Source of the DNA: UBA6168 sp041741095
GTDB taxonomy: Bacteria > Bacteroidota > Bacteroidia > Chitinophagales > Saprospiraceae
Reading direction: 5' to 3'
Assembly: GCA_041741095.1 (NCBI GenBank)
Contig: JBGSKQ010000092.1
Coordinates: forward strand, 1 to 64,000
Length of the DNA: 64,000 nt
Shown: positions 18,447-26,598 of the stretch, piece by piece
Layout of the letters: each line of letters opens with the position of its first letter
How positions within the stretch are numbered: position 1 is the stretch's first letter
Position numbers and translations under genes: made by a program
The notes under the pieces: generated by a model
The model's database searches: none
The model's input: only the letters and a program-made list of their open reading frames with translations
Told to the model about the DNA's origin: nothing

Positions 18447-21400
18447 ATGAAAAAAATTGGGACATCCTTACTGGCACTCTTTTTTGCGTCCTTGCTTTTT
18501 GCCACTCCACCGCAAGTCATCCAAAAAACGCTGAAATGGCAACCGGAATCCACCATATATCCGTATGAGGGCAGCACTGAAGCCGTCCATATCATACGCT
18601 TTGATGGTGCCAATTTTGACGAACAGCACCCGACGCTTCCCTATTTTACCCAAAGGTTCAAACTGGATGGCTACCAATCGGTGCAGGCCATTTTTACCAG
18701 CGAGGTGTACGAATCTTTTGACAAAACACCCTCGCCGGACGACGCCTACATTCCTGACAATATTAAAATCGCCACATCGGTTGAACAGGATCGGCTCGAC
18801 TATTTCGGCAGAATTAGTTTTATGCCCATCCGCAGGAGTGGCAGCGGCCAATTGGAGCGCCTAGTTTCCTTTGAAATCAGGTTGATTTATGCCACGCTTC
18901 CTGCTCCCGCCAATTTTCGTGGCGGCAATACCTATAATTCTGTTTTGAAAGAAGGTGACATCTACAAATTTGCCGTCAGCCAGGCGGGGGTTTATAAATT
19001 GGATTTTGATTTTTTGAAAAACTCGCTCAAAATCCCCATTGAAAACGTGGATCCCCGCAGCATTAAAATTTATGGAAATGGCGGTGGTGTACTGCCCGAA
19101 CTGGCAGGCGCTCCACGTACCGACGACCTGATAGAAAATGCCATCGAAGTGGTGGGCGATGGCGACGGTAAGTTCGATGCGGGCGACTACATATTATTCT
19201 ATGGCGAAGGGCCCGACAAATGGTATTTTGACACGACTTCCCAAACTTTTAAACATCCTGCGAACCACTACGACACTAAAAACTATTATTTCATAAAAAT
19301 AAACAGTGGCAACGGTCTGCGCATTGCAAACCAAGCCTCTCTTTCAGGTGCTACAAACACCGTCAACAGCTTCAGCGATTTCAAACGCTATGAAGAGGAA
19401 ATATCAAATGTGCAGCACGATTGGGCCTCCGGCCAAGGATCTGGCAGGCGCTTTTTCGGCGATTCGTTTAAAGTAAGAACGGACGAGGACTACAGCAATG
19501 AATTTCAAATAGACAACCTTGTGCCCAATGTGCCCATCAAAATGGCGGTATTGTTCGCAGCAAGGATAAAAAACGGTTCATTTGGCAGGTATTCCATCAC
19601 GGCAAATGGCACCACTTTCACCAGCGGAAATTTCGGCACGACTTCAGGGGAATCCACCAGCCAATTTGCCCAATACCAGGCACTTTCCGGCGAGTTTTCG
19701 CACAGTGGACAAATACAACTGAGCCTCAATTTCACCAAAGGAAACGACGTGATAAACGAAGGCTGGTTGGATTATATAGAACTCAATTTCCGCCGGGCAT
19801 TGACCATGAGCGGCAACCAACTGTTTTTCAGGGATGTAGCATCCATCGGCCAGCCCGTCAGCAATTTCAACCTGTCAAATGCCAGTGAGGTCACGGTCTG
19901 GGACATCACCAACCCGCTTTCGCCCAAGCGCCAGGAAGGCAGCCTGAACGGTAGTGTTTTTTCTTTTGGTGCCAATACAATGGCGCTCAAAGAGTTTATC
20001 GCCTTCAACAACACTGGATTTCTGGTCGCAGAAGCTGTTGGCAAAATCGAAAACCAAAACATCCACGGCACGACGGATATTGACATGGCCATCATTTACC
20101 ACAAAGATTTCAAGAGCGAAGCAGAAAGATTGGCCGAGCACCGCCGCAGCTATAGCAGCATGACCGTGTCGCTGATTGATATTGAGCAATTGTTCAACGA
20201 GTTCTCGTCCGGCAGGAAAGACGCCACTGCCGTCCGTGATTTTGCCAAAATGGTCTTCGACCGCAGCCCGCTGCGCTTCCGTTCACTGCTGCTTTTCGGC
20301 GACGGCTCTTTCGATAGCAGGGATATTTACAAATTGGGGGGAGATTATATCCCAGTTTATGAAACCGACGAGTCGCTCAGCCCTATTCAGGCATTTCCCT
20401 CCGACGATTACTTTGCCCTATTGAGCGATACGGAAGGGGCCAATATCGGCTCAGGTTCTATGGACATCGGCATCGGTAGGCTGCCCGTGAAAGATGCTGA
20501 TGAAGCAAGGGCTGTCGTGGACAAAATCATCGAATACGATATGAACCCCTCCAGCCTAAGGGACTGGCGCAACCGCATCATGTTTGTGGGCGACGACGAA
20601 GATAACAATCGTCACACTGGGGATGCTGATTCCATTGCCCGAAAAATTGGCACAAAAAACCCAAACCTCAATATTGACAAAGTGTATCTGGACGCTTACC
20701 CGCAGGTCTCCACATCGGGCGGAACAAGGGTGCCACTGGCGACCGATGCCGTCAACAACAGCATGTTCAAAGGTGTATTGGCCATGGTTTATCTGGGACA
20801 CGGCGGCTCAAAGGGTTGGACGCAGGAGCGCATCGTTAAAATTGAAGACATCCTGAGTTGGAAGAATTTGGAAAAAATGCCATTGATCATCACCGCAACC
20901 TGTTCGTTTGCAGGTTATGACAACCCGGCCTTTACCTCTTCAGGGGAGCTTTGCCTGCTCAATGAAAAAGGCGGTGCCATCGCACTCTATACAACAGTTC
21001 GGCCAGTCTTTGCCTCTGCCAATGCTTTGCTCACCGAAAGGGCAGTTGATACCTTGTTTTACAAATTTGACCACGAAATACCCACGCTCGGCGAAGTGCT
21101 GCGCATTAGCAAGAACAAAGAGTCGGGTACCAACGGCAGGAAATTCACGCTCATCGGCGACCCATCGCAAAAACTCGCCCTGCCCAATTACCAGGTGGCG
21201 ACCACAAAAATCAACGGCCACGATATTTCCTCGACGGTCATTGACACCATCAAGGCGCTGCAAAAAGTGACCATCGAAGGGCAGGTGCAAGATGATTTTG
21301 GCAACTTGCTGTCCGATTTTAACGGTATCGTTTACCCAACGATTTATGATAAAGAAATCACCTACCGCACTTTGGGCCAAGACGAGAGCTCCCCTGTTTT

Positions 21401-22301
21401 CGATTTTGATTTACAGAAAAACATTATTTTTAAAGGAAGAGCCAGCGTGACGGACGGCAAGTTCAAGTTCACCTTCGTTGTGCCGAAGGACATTAACTAT
21501 AATTTTGGCAAATGCAAAATCAGCTATTATGCTGCCGACGAATCAAAGTTTGAAGACGCCGCAGGCAACTACCAAGAGGTCATTGTGGGCGGCACCGATG
21601 CCAATGCCCTTGCCGACGACCGTGGCCCAAGAGTGGAAGTTTTTATGAACGATGAAAACTTCGTTTTCGGCGGGCTGACCAACCCCGATCCAGTACTTTT
21701 GGTGAAACTGGAGGACGACAACGGCATCAATGTGGTGGGCAACAGCGTAGGTCACGATCTGGATGGCACTTTGGACAAAAACACCCAAAATACCTACATC
21801 TTGAACGATTTTTACGAAGCTGCCCTGGACGACTACACTAAAGGCGAGGTGCGCTACCCATTGTACGAAATACCCGAAGGCAGGCACGAAATCAAGGTGC
21901 GGGCATGGGACATTGCCAACAATCCATCGGAAGGATTTACAGAGTTCGTGGTCGTCACATCCGAAGAAATGGCCTTGTCGCACGTGCTGAATTACCCCAA
22001 CCCTTTTACCACTTCCACCTGCTTCATGTTTGAGCACAACCAGGCCGCAGTTGACCTTGATGTATTGGTGCAGATCTATACTGTTTCAGGGCGTTTGATA
22101 AAAACTTTGGAGGAAAGAATAATTTCTGCAACAGGCCGTTTAGGGAATGACAATTGCCTACAATGGGACGGCCGTGACGACTACGGAGACCCCTTGGCCA
22201 AGGGGGTTTATATCTACAAAGTGAAAGTGAGGAGTGCCAACGGCGGCGATTTTGAGTTGAAAGGAGAAAGCGATTTTGAAAAATTGGTCATTTTGAAATA
22301 A
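18447..22301 (+). CDS. porU: T9SS C-terminal signal peptidase / sortase PorU
   Basis: PorU is the cell-surface gingipain-family (C25) cysteine peptidase that removes the C-terminal sorting domain of T9SS cargo and links it to A-type lipopolysaccharide. The start at ATG 18447 gives a clear signal peptide (MKKIGTSLLALFFASLLFA) and a 1284-residue protein, close to family size. The catalytic dyad can be read as H785 in YLGHGGSKGW and C819 in ITATCSFAGYDN. A C-terminal FlgD-like region (LNYPNPFTTST to VILK) resembles a sorting domain, which in PorU is retained. porV follows after a hairpin. Confidence 0.95.
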   Translation: MKKIGTSLLALFFASLLFATPPQVIQKTLKWQPESTIYPYEGSTEAVHIIRFDGANFDEQHPTLPYFTQRFKLDGYQSVQAIFTSEVYESFDKTPSPDDAYIPDNIKIATSVEQDRLDYFGRISFMPIRRSGSGQLERLVSFEIRLIYATLPAPANFRGGNTYNSVLKEGDIYKFAVSQAGVYKLDFDFLKNSLKIPIENVDPRSIKIYGNGGGVLPELAGAPRTDDLIENAIEVVGDGDGKFDAGDYILFYGEGPDKWYFDTTSQTFKHPANHYDTKNYYFIKINSGNGLRIANQASLSGATNTVNSFSDFKRYEEEISNVQHDWASGQGSGRRFFGDSFKVRTDEDYSNEFQIDNLVPNVPIKMAVLFAARIKNGSFGRYSITANGTTFTSGNFGTTSGESTSQFAQYQALSGEFSHSGQIQLSLNFTKGNDVINEGWLDYIELNFRRALTMSGNQLFFRDVASIGQPVSNFNLSNASEVTVWDITNPLSPKRQEGSLNGSVFSFGANTMALKEFIAFNNTGFLVAEAVGKIENQNIHGTTDIDMAIIYHKDFKSEAERLAEHRRSYSSMTVSLIDIEQLFNEFSSGRKDATAVRDFAKMVFDRSPLRFRSLLLFGDGSFDSRDIYKLGGDYIPVYETDESLSPIQAFPSDDYFALLSDTEGANIGSGSMDIGIGRLPVKDADEARAVVDKIIEYDMNPSSLRDWRNRIMFVGDDEDNNRHTGDADSIARKIGTKNPNLNIDKVYLDAYPQVSTSGGTRVPLATDAVNNSMFKGVLAMVYLGHGGSKGWTQERIVKIEDILSWKNLEKMPLIITATCSFAGYDNPAFTSSGELCLLNEKGGAIALYTTVRPVFASANALLTERAVDTLFYKFDHEIPTLGEVLRISKNKESGTNGRKFTLIGDPSQKLALPNYQVATTKINGHDISSTVIDTIKALQKVTIEGQVQDDFGNLLSDFNGIVYPTIYDKEITYRTLGQDESSPVFDFDLQKNIIFKGRASVTDGKFKFTFVVPKDINYNFGKCKISYYAADESKFEDAAGNYQEVIVGGTDANALADDRGPRVEVFMNDENFVFGGLTNPDPVLLVKLEDDNGINVVGNSVGHDLDGTLDKNTQNTYILNDFYEAALDDYTKGEVRYPLYEIPEGRHEIKVRAWDIANNPSEGFTEFVVVTSEEMALSHVLNYPNPFTTSTCFMFEHNQAAVDLDVLVQIYTVSGRLIKTLEERIISATGRLGNDNCLQWDGRDDYGDPLAKGVYIYKVKVRSANGGDFELKGESDFEKLVILK

Positions 22302-22320
22302 AAATAATGCTTGGCAGTTT

Positions 22321-22355
22321 AAAAGGCTGGACGGTAAAATACCGTTCAGCCTTTT
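22321..22355 (+). terminator. Hairpin between porU and porV
   Basis: A 16-base arm beginning AAAAGGCTGGACGGTA pairs with TACCGTTCAGCCTTTT across a short A-rich loop with a single G-U wobble. The T-run is within the 3' arm. It begins 20 bases after the porU stop and may end or attenuate porU transcripts. Confidence 0.75.
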
Positions 22356-22378
22356 AAAATCCCTGACCACACATACAC

Positions 22379-22386
22379 TATATTTG
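22379..22386 (+). promoter_or_regulatory. Candidate -7 element for porV (TATATTTG)
   Basis: The sequence matches the Bacteroidota -7 consensus TAnnTTTG and lies 29 bases before the porV ATG, just beyond the porU hairpin. The upstream -33 TTTG is not clear. Together with the hairpin it suggests porV can be transcribed on its own. Confidence 0.5.
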
Positions 22387-22415
22387 CAAACTTTTTAAAA
22401 CCGTAAGATCATCTC

Positions 22416-23669
22416 ATGAAAGATTTACTCTGCAAGCCTTTTTATCTCATCCTGGCGGTAGGCTTCTTTTCTACCAGCCTGAACGCCCAGGTAGGCGGCT
22501 GTTTTAAAAACGCCGATACAGGCCAGTGGCAAAACCCCGACGGCTCCGATTGTACCAACACCATCCTGACCGCCGTACCATTTTTACGGATTGTGGCCGA
22601 TGCCCGCTCCGGCGCTATGGGCGATGCCGGTATTGCACTCTCCCCCGATGCAAATGCCATGCACTTCAACCAGTCGAAAATCGTATTGGCCGACAAGCCT
22701 TTTGGCGTATCCGTTACTTATACACCCTGGCTAAGGGCCTTGGGCCTCAACGACGTGTACCTGGCTTATCTGACTGGCTATTATAAACTGGACGACCTAC
22801 AGGCGGTTGGCGTGGGCCTCCGCTACTTTTCCTTGGGCGACATCAATTTTACCGATGAAAACGGCAATCCGCTTGGCACTGGCCGCCCCAATGAATTTGA
22901 AGTAACGGCTGCCTATTCCCGCAAACTGTCTGAAAAATTCTCTGCCGCTGTTGGTGCCAAATTCATCTACTCAAATCTGGCCTCTGGCCAACAAGTGGAT
23001 GGCCAAATCATTGACGCAGGTACAGCCGGGGCCGCTGACATTTCTTTTAACTATAAAACAAATGTGGACGTCAACAACCGCAAGAGCGATCTGATGGTTG
23101 GCTTGGCCATTACCAATGTGGGTTCTAAAATAACCTATACCGACGCCGGCAACAACCAAAAGGACTTCCTGCCTACCAACCTCGGACTTGGTGCAGCTTG
23201 GACGCTGAACCTGGACGACTATAACAGCATCACCATCGCTGCCGATATGAACAAGTTGCTCGTGCCGACCCGTTGCCTGGACGATGACTTGAGCGATGGC
23301 AACGACTGCGACGAAGACGGCAACGGTGTGCCAGATTGGCGGGAAGAATCTCCCATCGGTGGCATCTTTACTTCCTTTGGCGATTCTCCCAATGGCGCAG
23401 ATGAGGAACTGAAAGAACTCATGTTTTCCTTTGGAGCGGAATATTGGTACGACAAGCAGTTCGCTGTACGGGCTGGTTATTTCACAGAAAGCCGCAGCAA
23501 GGGCGACCGCCACTTTTTCACCGTGGGTATTGGCTTGAAATACAATATTTTCGGCCTGAACTTTTCCTATTTGGTGCCAACGACCAACCAGCGCAACCCG
23601 CTTGACAATACACTCCGCTTCTCGCTGCTGTTCGACTTTGGTGGCAACGAAGAAGGGGATAATGGCTAA
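22416..23669 (+). CDS. porV: T9SS outer-membrane shuttle protein PorV (LptO)
   Basis: The 417-residue product has a signal peptide (ending SLNAQ) and the FadL-like barrel family start seen in PorV: RIVADARSGAMGDAGIALSPDANAMHFN. PorV binds the C-terminal domains of T9SS cargo emerging from the SprA translocon and delivers them to PorU, forming the attachment complex. The C-terminus (NTLRFSLLFDF) looks like a terminal beta strand. A short acidic insertion near residue 290 (DDDLSDGNDCDEDGNG) resembles a calcium-binding loop. Placement directly after porU supports the call. A strong terminator follows. Confidence 0.95.
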   Translation: MKDLLCKPFYLILAVGFFSTSLNAQVGGCFKNADTGQWQNPDGSDCTNTILTAVPFLRIVADARSGAMGDAGIALSPDANAMHFNQSKIVLADKPFGVSVTYTPWLRALGLNDVYLAYLTGYYKLDDLQAVGVGLRYFSLGDINFTDENGNPLGTGRPNEFEVTAAYSRKLSEKFSAAVGAKFIYSNLASGQQVDGQIIDAGTAGAADISFNYKTNVDVNNRKSDLMVGLAITNVGSKITYTDAGNNQKDFLPTNLGLGAAWTLNLDDYNSITIAADMNKLLVPTRCLDDDLSDGNDCDEDGNGVPDWREESPIGGIFTSFGDSPNGADEELKELMFSFGAEYWYDKQFAVRAGYFTESRSKGDRHFFTVGIGLKYNIFGLNFSYLVPTTNQRNPLDNTLRFSLLFDFGGNEEGDNG

Positions 23670-23694
23670 TAAGTTTCACGTCTTATTTTGCAAT

Positions 23695-23731
23695 CAAAAA
23701 AGGCCCGGCGGATTCCGCCGGGCCTTTTTTG
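23695..23731. terminator. Bidirectional terminator between porV and the RHH gene
   Basis: A 17-base stem (arm starting AAAAAAGGCCCGGCGG) flanked by A-run and T-run lies between the convergent ends of porV and the ribbon-helix-helix gene, so it can stop transcription from both sides. Confidence 0.9.
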
Positions 23732-23754
23732 ATAATGCGCTGTTTCAAATTTTA

Positions 23755-24285
23755 CTATGAAAAAGGATTGTTCAATTCTTTCAGGTCGCCCTTATTGGCC
23801 TCGTACTTTTTGATGTATTCAGCCACGATGTCGCCCAAAATATCTTTCAGGTAAGCCTTTTCGATGCGGGCGATTTTTTTCAGCTTCACCAGTTTTTCTT
23901 TGTCAAAACTGACAGTCAGGCGTTTCTTGCCCGTGTCTTCGTCCATTTCTACCGACCCCGATTCCACTGTCCTGCGGATGAGCATGTCTAAGCCCATGTT
24001 CGGTCGGCGGCGATGGGTCTGTTGATGGAAGACTTGGGCTTTATTGTCTGTTTTTTCCCTGGCATCCATTTGCTCCTGAAAAGTCTCCTGAAGAGCTTCT
24101 TCGAGCAAGGAGTCAAGGTCCGTGGTAAAATTTTTCCTTGATGCAGGGCGCTTGGCCACCGATTGAGTACCCTCCTTTTCTTCCGGGGAAGGGTCTCTCA
24201 AAAAGGCAGTCCCTTTTCCGCTGACATCCTTAGGGTCAGAAGAAAAAAGGCTTTCCAGGCCGTCCGTGAATCTTTTTTTGCTCAA
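23755..24285 (-). CDS. ParA-partner protein with C-terminal ribbon-helix-helix-like domain
   Basis: A 176-residue protein encoded 40 bases after a ParA-type ATPase. Residues 1-115 are polar and low in complexity, with two short related segments (FTDGLESLFSS and FTTDLDSLLEEA). Residues 122-165 (RLTVSFDKEKLVKLKKIAR onward) look like a ribbon-helix-helix: a beta strand followed by two helices. I infer a DNA-binding or adaptor partner of the ParA, in the manner of centromere-binding proteins, rather than a canonical ParB, as no ParB/Noc domain is seen. The start appears to be TTG at 24285: the same frame has a stop at 24313-24315 and no ATG between. The next in-frame ATG would remove about 70 residues. 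Confidence 0.7.
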   Translation of the reverse strand: MSKKRFTDGLESLFSSDPKDVSGKGTAFLRDPSPEEKEGTQSVAKRPASRKNFTTDLDSLLEEALQETFQEQMDAREKTDNKAQVFHQQTHRRRPNMGLDMLIRRTVESGSVEMDEDTGKKRLTVSFDKEKLVKLKKIARIEKAYLKDILGDIVAEYIKKYEANKGDLKELNNPFS

Positions 24286-24325
24286 TATGCTGGGTGTTTT
24301 TGGATGAAGGTTTTAGGTTGATGTT

Positions 24326-25084
24326 TTATGCAGGCACTTCTACCCGTTCCAATATTTCTTTGCAAAGTGCCATATAGTCCTGTGCGCCCAAGCTGTGGGG
24401 GCTATATTCAAAAATATCTTTCCGCTGGGAGGGCGCTTCGGCCAAAGATACGTTATCACGGATAAGGGTGTCGAACACCTTTTCGCCGAAATATTTTTTG
24501 ATGGTGTCCACCACGTCCCGGTTGAGGATTTTGCGGCTGTCGTACATTGTAGCGATAACCCCGCCGATTTCCAGTTTTTTGTTCAGGCGGAATTTTACCT
24601 TGTCAATGACCTGCTTGATTTTGGCAAGGCCCTGCAAGGCGAGAAATTGCGTTTGGAGGGGGATATATACGTAATCGCTGGCAGCCAGTGCATTGAGGGT
24701 CAACAAGCCCAAAGATGGTGGGCAGTCAATGATGAGGTAATCGTATTCTTCTTGCACCGGCGAGCACAGTTCACGCAAGATATATTCCCTGCCCGCCTCA
24801 TTAATGAGTTCCATTTCTGCGCCGGAAAGGTCGAGCGTTGACATGATCACATCAAGGCCCTCCCGTATTGTGTAAGGCTCCAGTTCGGATTCGCCCCGTA
24901 AGGCTTCGTAAATCGTATTGGGCTGGCGGGGCACCCCCAACGACAAGGAAAGGTTGGCCTGCGGGTCAAGGTCTATCAACAAAACCTTTTTGCCCAACTC
25001 CACCAAACCAGCGCCGATGTTGATGGTGCTGGTAGTCTTTCCTACGCCCCCCTTGTGGTTCAATAGCGAGATGATTTTTCCCAT
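24326..25084 (-). CDS. ParA/Soj-family ATPase
   Basis: The 252-residue product has the deviant Walker A of the family, KGGVGKTT (residues 11-18), the Walker A' region LLIDLDPQANLSLS and the Walker B IDCPPSLG. Such ATPases bind DNA as ATP dimers and move or position chromosomes, plasmids or large complexes. The partner gene follows immediately. There is no plasmid replication gene in the window, so a chromosomal segregation or positioning role is likely. In Bacteroidota the main Soj is usually found with a true parB; this locus instead has a small ribbon-helix-helix partner. Confidence 0.92.
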   Translation of the reverse strand: MGKIISLLNHKGGVGKTTSTINIGAGLVELGKKVLLIDLDPQANLSLSLGVPRQPNTIYEALRGESELEPYTIREGLDVIMSTLDLSGAEMELINEAGREYILRELCSPVQEEYDYLIIDCPPSLGLLTLNALAASDYVYIPLQTQFLALQGLAKIKQVIDKVKFRLNKKLEIGGVIATMYDSRKILNRDVVDTIKKYFGEKVFDTLIRDNVSLAEAPSQRKDIFEYSPHSLGAQDYMALCKEILERVEVPA

Positions 25085-25348
25085 ATCGTTCGTTTACCTA
25101 TTTTTCAAAAAGATACACAAAGTATTTTGGGCAAAAGTAGGGAATAAAATCAGTGTGGCAAGTTGATTTTTCCACATTATACGTACGCTGTTGTTTTAAA
25201 CTGGCCCAGGATTACATGAAAAATAAATTTTTTCAGGGCCTATTTTTCAAAATACCAAACCAAACTACGCCGCACCCGTTTTACCAAATCAAATTCCACG
25301 AATAGCGCTACCTTGGCAGCTTTCGTCAACAACAAAATCCTAAACCAC

Positions 25349-25879
25349 ATGATGATTTCTAAAAAAATGGAAGAGGCACTCAACCAGCAAATCGCCTTTG
25401 AGGGCTATGCCTCTTTCCTTTATTTATCTATGGCTACCTGGTGCGACAAGCAGGGCTTGCAGGGATGCTCCAAGTTCCTCCTACGCCAGTCCGATGAAGA
25501 GCGGATGCACATGTTGAAAATATTCCAATACATGAGCGACGTGGACGGGTATGCCCTCACGCCCGGCATCAAGGAGCCGCCCCGTGATTTCAAATCGGTG
25601 CAGGAAGTCTTCAAATCCGTTTATGAACACGAGCAAAACGTGACGAAAAGCATCAACAAACTGGTGTCGCTGGCCACGAAGGAAAACGACTATTCCACAC
25701 AGACTTTCCTGCAATGGTACGTCAATGAACAACGGGAGGAGGAGTCGTTGATGCGGACCGTACTGGATCGGATCGGCCTCATCGGCGATGGCCCGCAGAG
25801 CCTTTATTTTATTGACAAAGAAATTGACGCCCTCAACCAAGCCGCAGCAGCGGCTGCTGGAGGAGGTGCGAATGCTTAA
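25349..25879 (+). CDS. Ferritin
   Basis: A 176-residue bacterial non-heme ferritin, which oxidises Fe(II) and stores it as a mineral core in a 24-mer. Ferroxidase-site residues can be placed: E18 in AFEGYAS, E51 and H54 in DEERMHML, E95 in EHEQN, and E127/Q128 in VNEQREEE. The start is set at ATG 25349 (MMISKKMEEALNQQ), which aligns with other ferritins, not the in-frame TTG at 25313. The C-terminal tail is a short alanine/glycine run. An unknown gene follows after 3 bases, so the two are probably cotranscribed. Confidence 0.93.
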   Translation: MMISKKMEEALNQQIAFEGYASFLYLSMATWCDKQGLQGCSKFLLRQSDEERMHMLKIFQYMSDVDGYALTPGIKEPPRDFKSVQEVFKSVYEHEQNVTKSINKLVSLATKENDYSTQTFLQWYVNEQREEESLMRTVLDRIGLIGDGPQSLYFIDKEIDALNQAAAAAAGGGANA

Positions 25880-25882
25880 AAA

Positions 25883-26485
25883 ATGAAAGACGTTTGGGGA
25901 TATCTGAAAGGGCTTTTTCAAAAAGAAGAGGAAAGCTCCGCTTCCAACCCTTATCTGCACGAGCAGATTGAAAGGACGGATGCAGAAATGGCTGCCTATG
26001 AAACCTGGAAAGGCTCCCTGGCCCACCGCCGCCTAATGGACTGGTTGGACAACCAGTATGCTGTCTGGCAGGTACTTCCCGATGATGCCGATCCTGCCAT
26101 TGATTTTTTGGATACGCCCTCCTCCAAAGGTTTCGCCCTGCATTTGCACAAAACAGAATATGGCAAAGAGGAAGCTACCTACCTACTCGACTTCCTGAAA
26201 GAACAGGTGCAAAAGCTCAATTACAAAAGCCAGATGTCCGACACCCGCACCTGGACGCAAAAAAATTGGGTGGAAATGGTGGAAAGGCACTACCTCAAAC
26301 CCCGCACTTTTTTGGAAGCGGAGAAAAAAATCAACCAGCGCTTTGGCAATATTACCATCGAACTTTCTTTCCGCAACGACCAGCCGCACCATTTAAAATT
26401 CAGGGCCACAGGCTACTCCGACCGCCTGTATGCGGAAGCTGCCGATTTTAAGGACTTGATGCAGGCAGTACTCGTCAGTTGGTAG
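25883..26485 (+). CDS. Hypothetical protein linked to ferritin
   Basis: A 200-residue soluble protein I do not recognise. It has no signal peptide, lipobox or membrane segment. The N-terminal part is charged and helical-looking (KGLFQKEEESS, then HEQIERTDAEMAAYETWKG); the rest mixes aromatic and charged residues with single cysteine-free stretches. The ATG lies 3 bases after the ferritin stop, and the pair is one of the tightest in the window, which suggests an iron-storage-related function such as an accessory or regulatory protein. That is inference from position only. Confidence 0.75.
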   Translation: MKDVWGYLKGLFQKEEESSASNPYLHEQIERTDAEMAAYETWKGSLAHRRLMDWLDNQYAVWQVLPDDADPAIDFLDTPSSKGFALHLHKTEYGKEEATYLLDFLKEQVQKLNYKSQMSDTRTWTQKNWVEMVERHYLKPRTFLEAEKKINQRFGNITIELSFRNDQPHHLKFRATGYSDRLYAEAADFKDLMQAVLVSW

Positions 26486-26504
26486 CCGCTCCACAATCCT
26501 TTTC

Positions 26505-26512
26505 TATATTTG
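26505..26512 (+). promoter_or_regulatory. Candidate -7 element for lgt-like gene (TATATTTG)
   Basis: It matches TAnnTTTG and lies in the gap after the unknown ferritin-linked gene, 86 bases upstream of the lgt-like ATG. The distance implies a leader of about 80 bases. Confidence 0.4.
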
Positions 26513-26598
26513 CCGCCATCTATTGGGAAAAACCGGATTGGAAATTCGCAACAGCCCTGCTTGGGAAGCTACTTTTTCCAGTTCCAATTTCAACTTCC

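Noticed and set aside
23755..25084. ParA pair as sign of an integrated plasmid
   Set aside because: No replication, mobilisation or integrase gene is in the region and composition matches the chromosome around it.
25313..25348. Ferritin start at an upstream TTG
   Set aside because: The ATG at 25349 aligns with other ferritins; the extra 12 residues have no counterpart.
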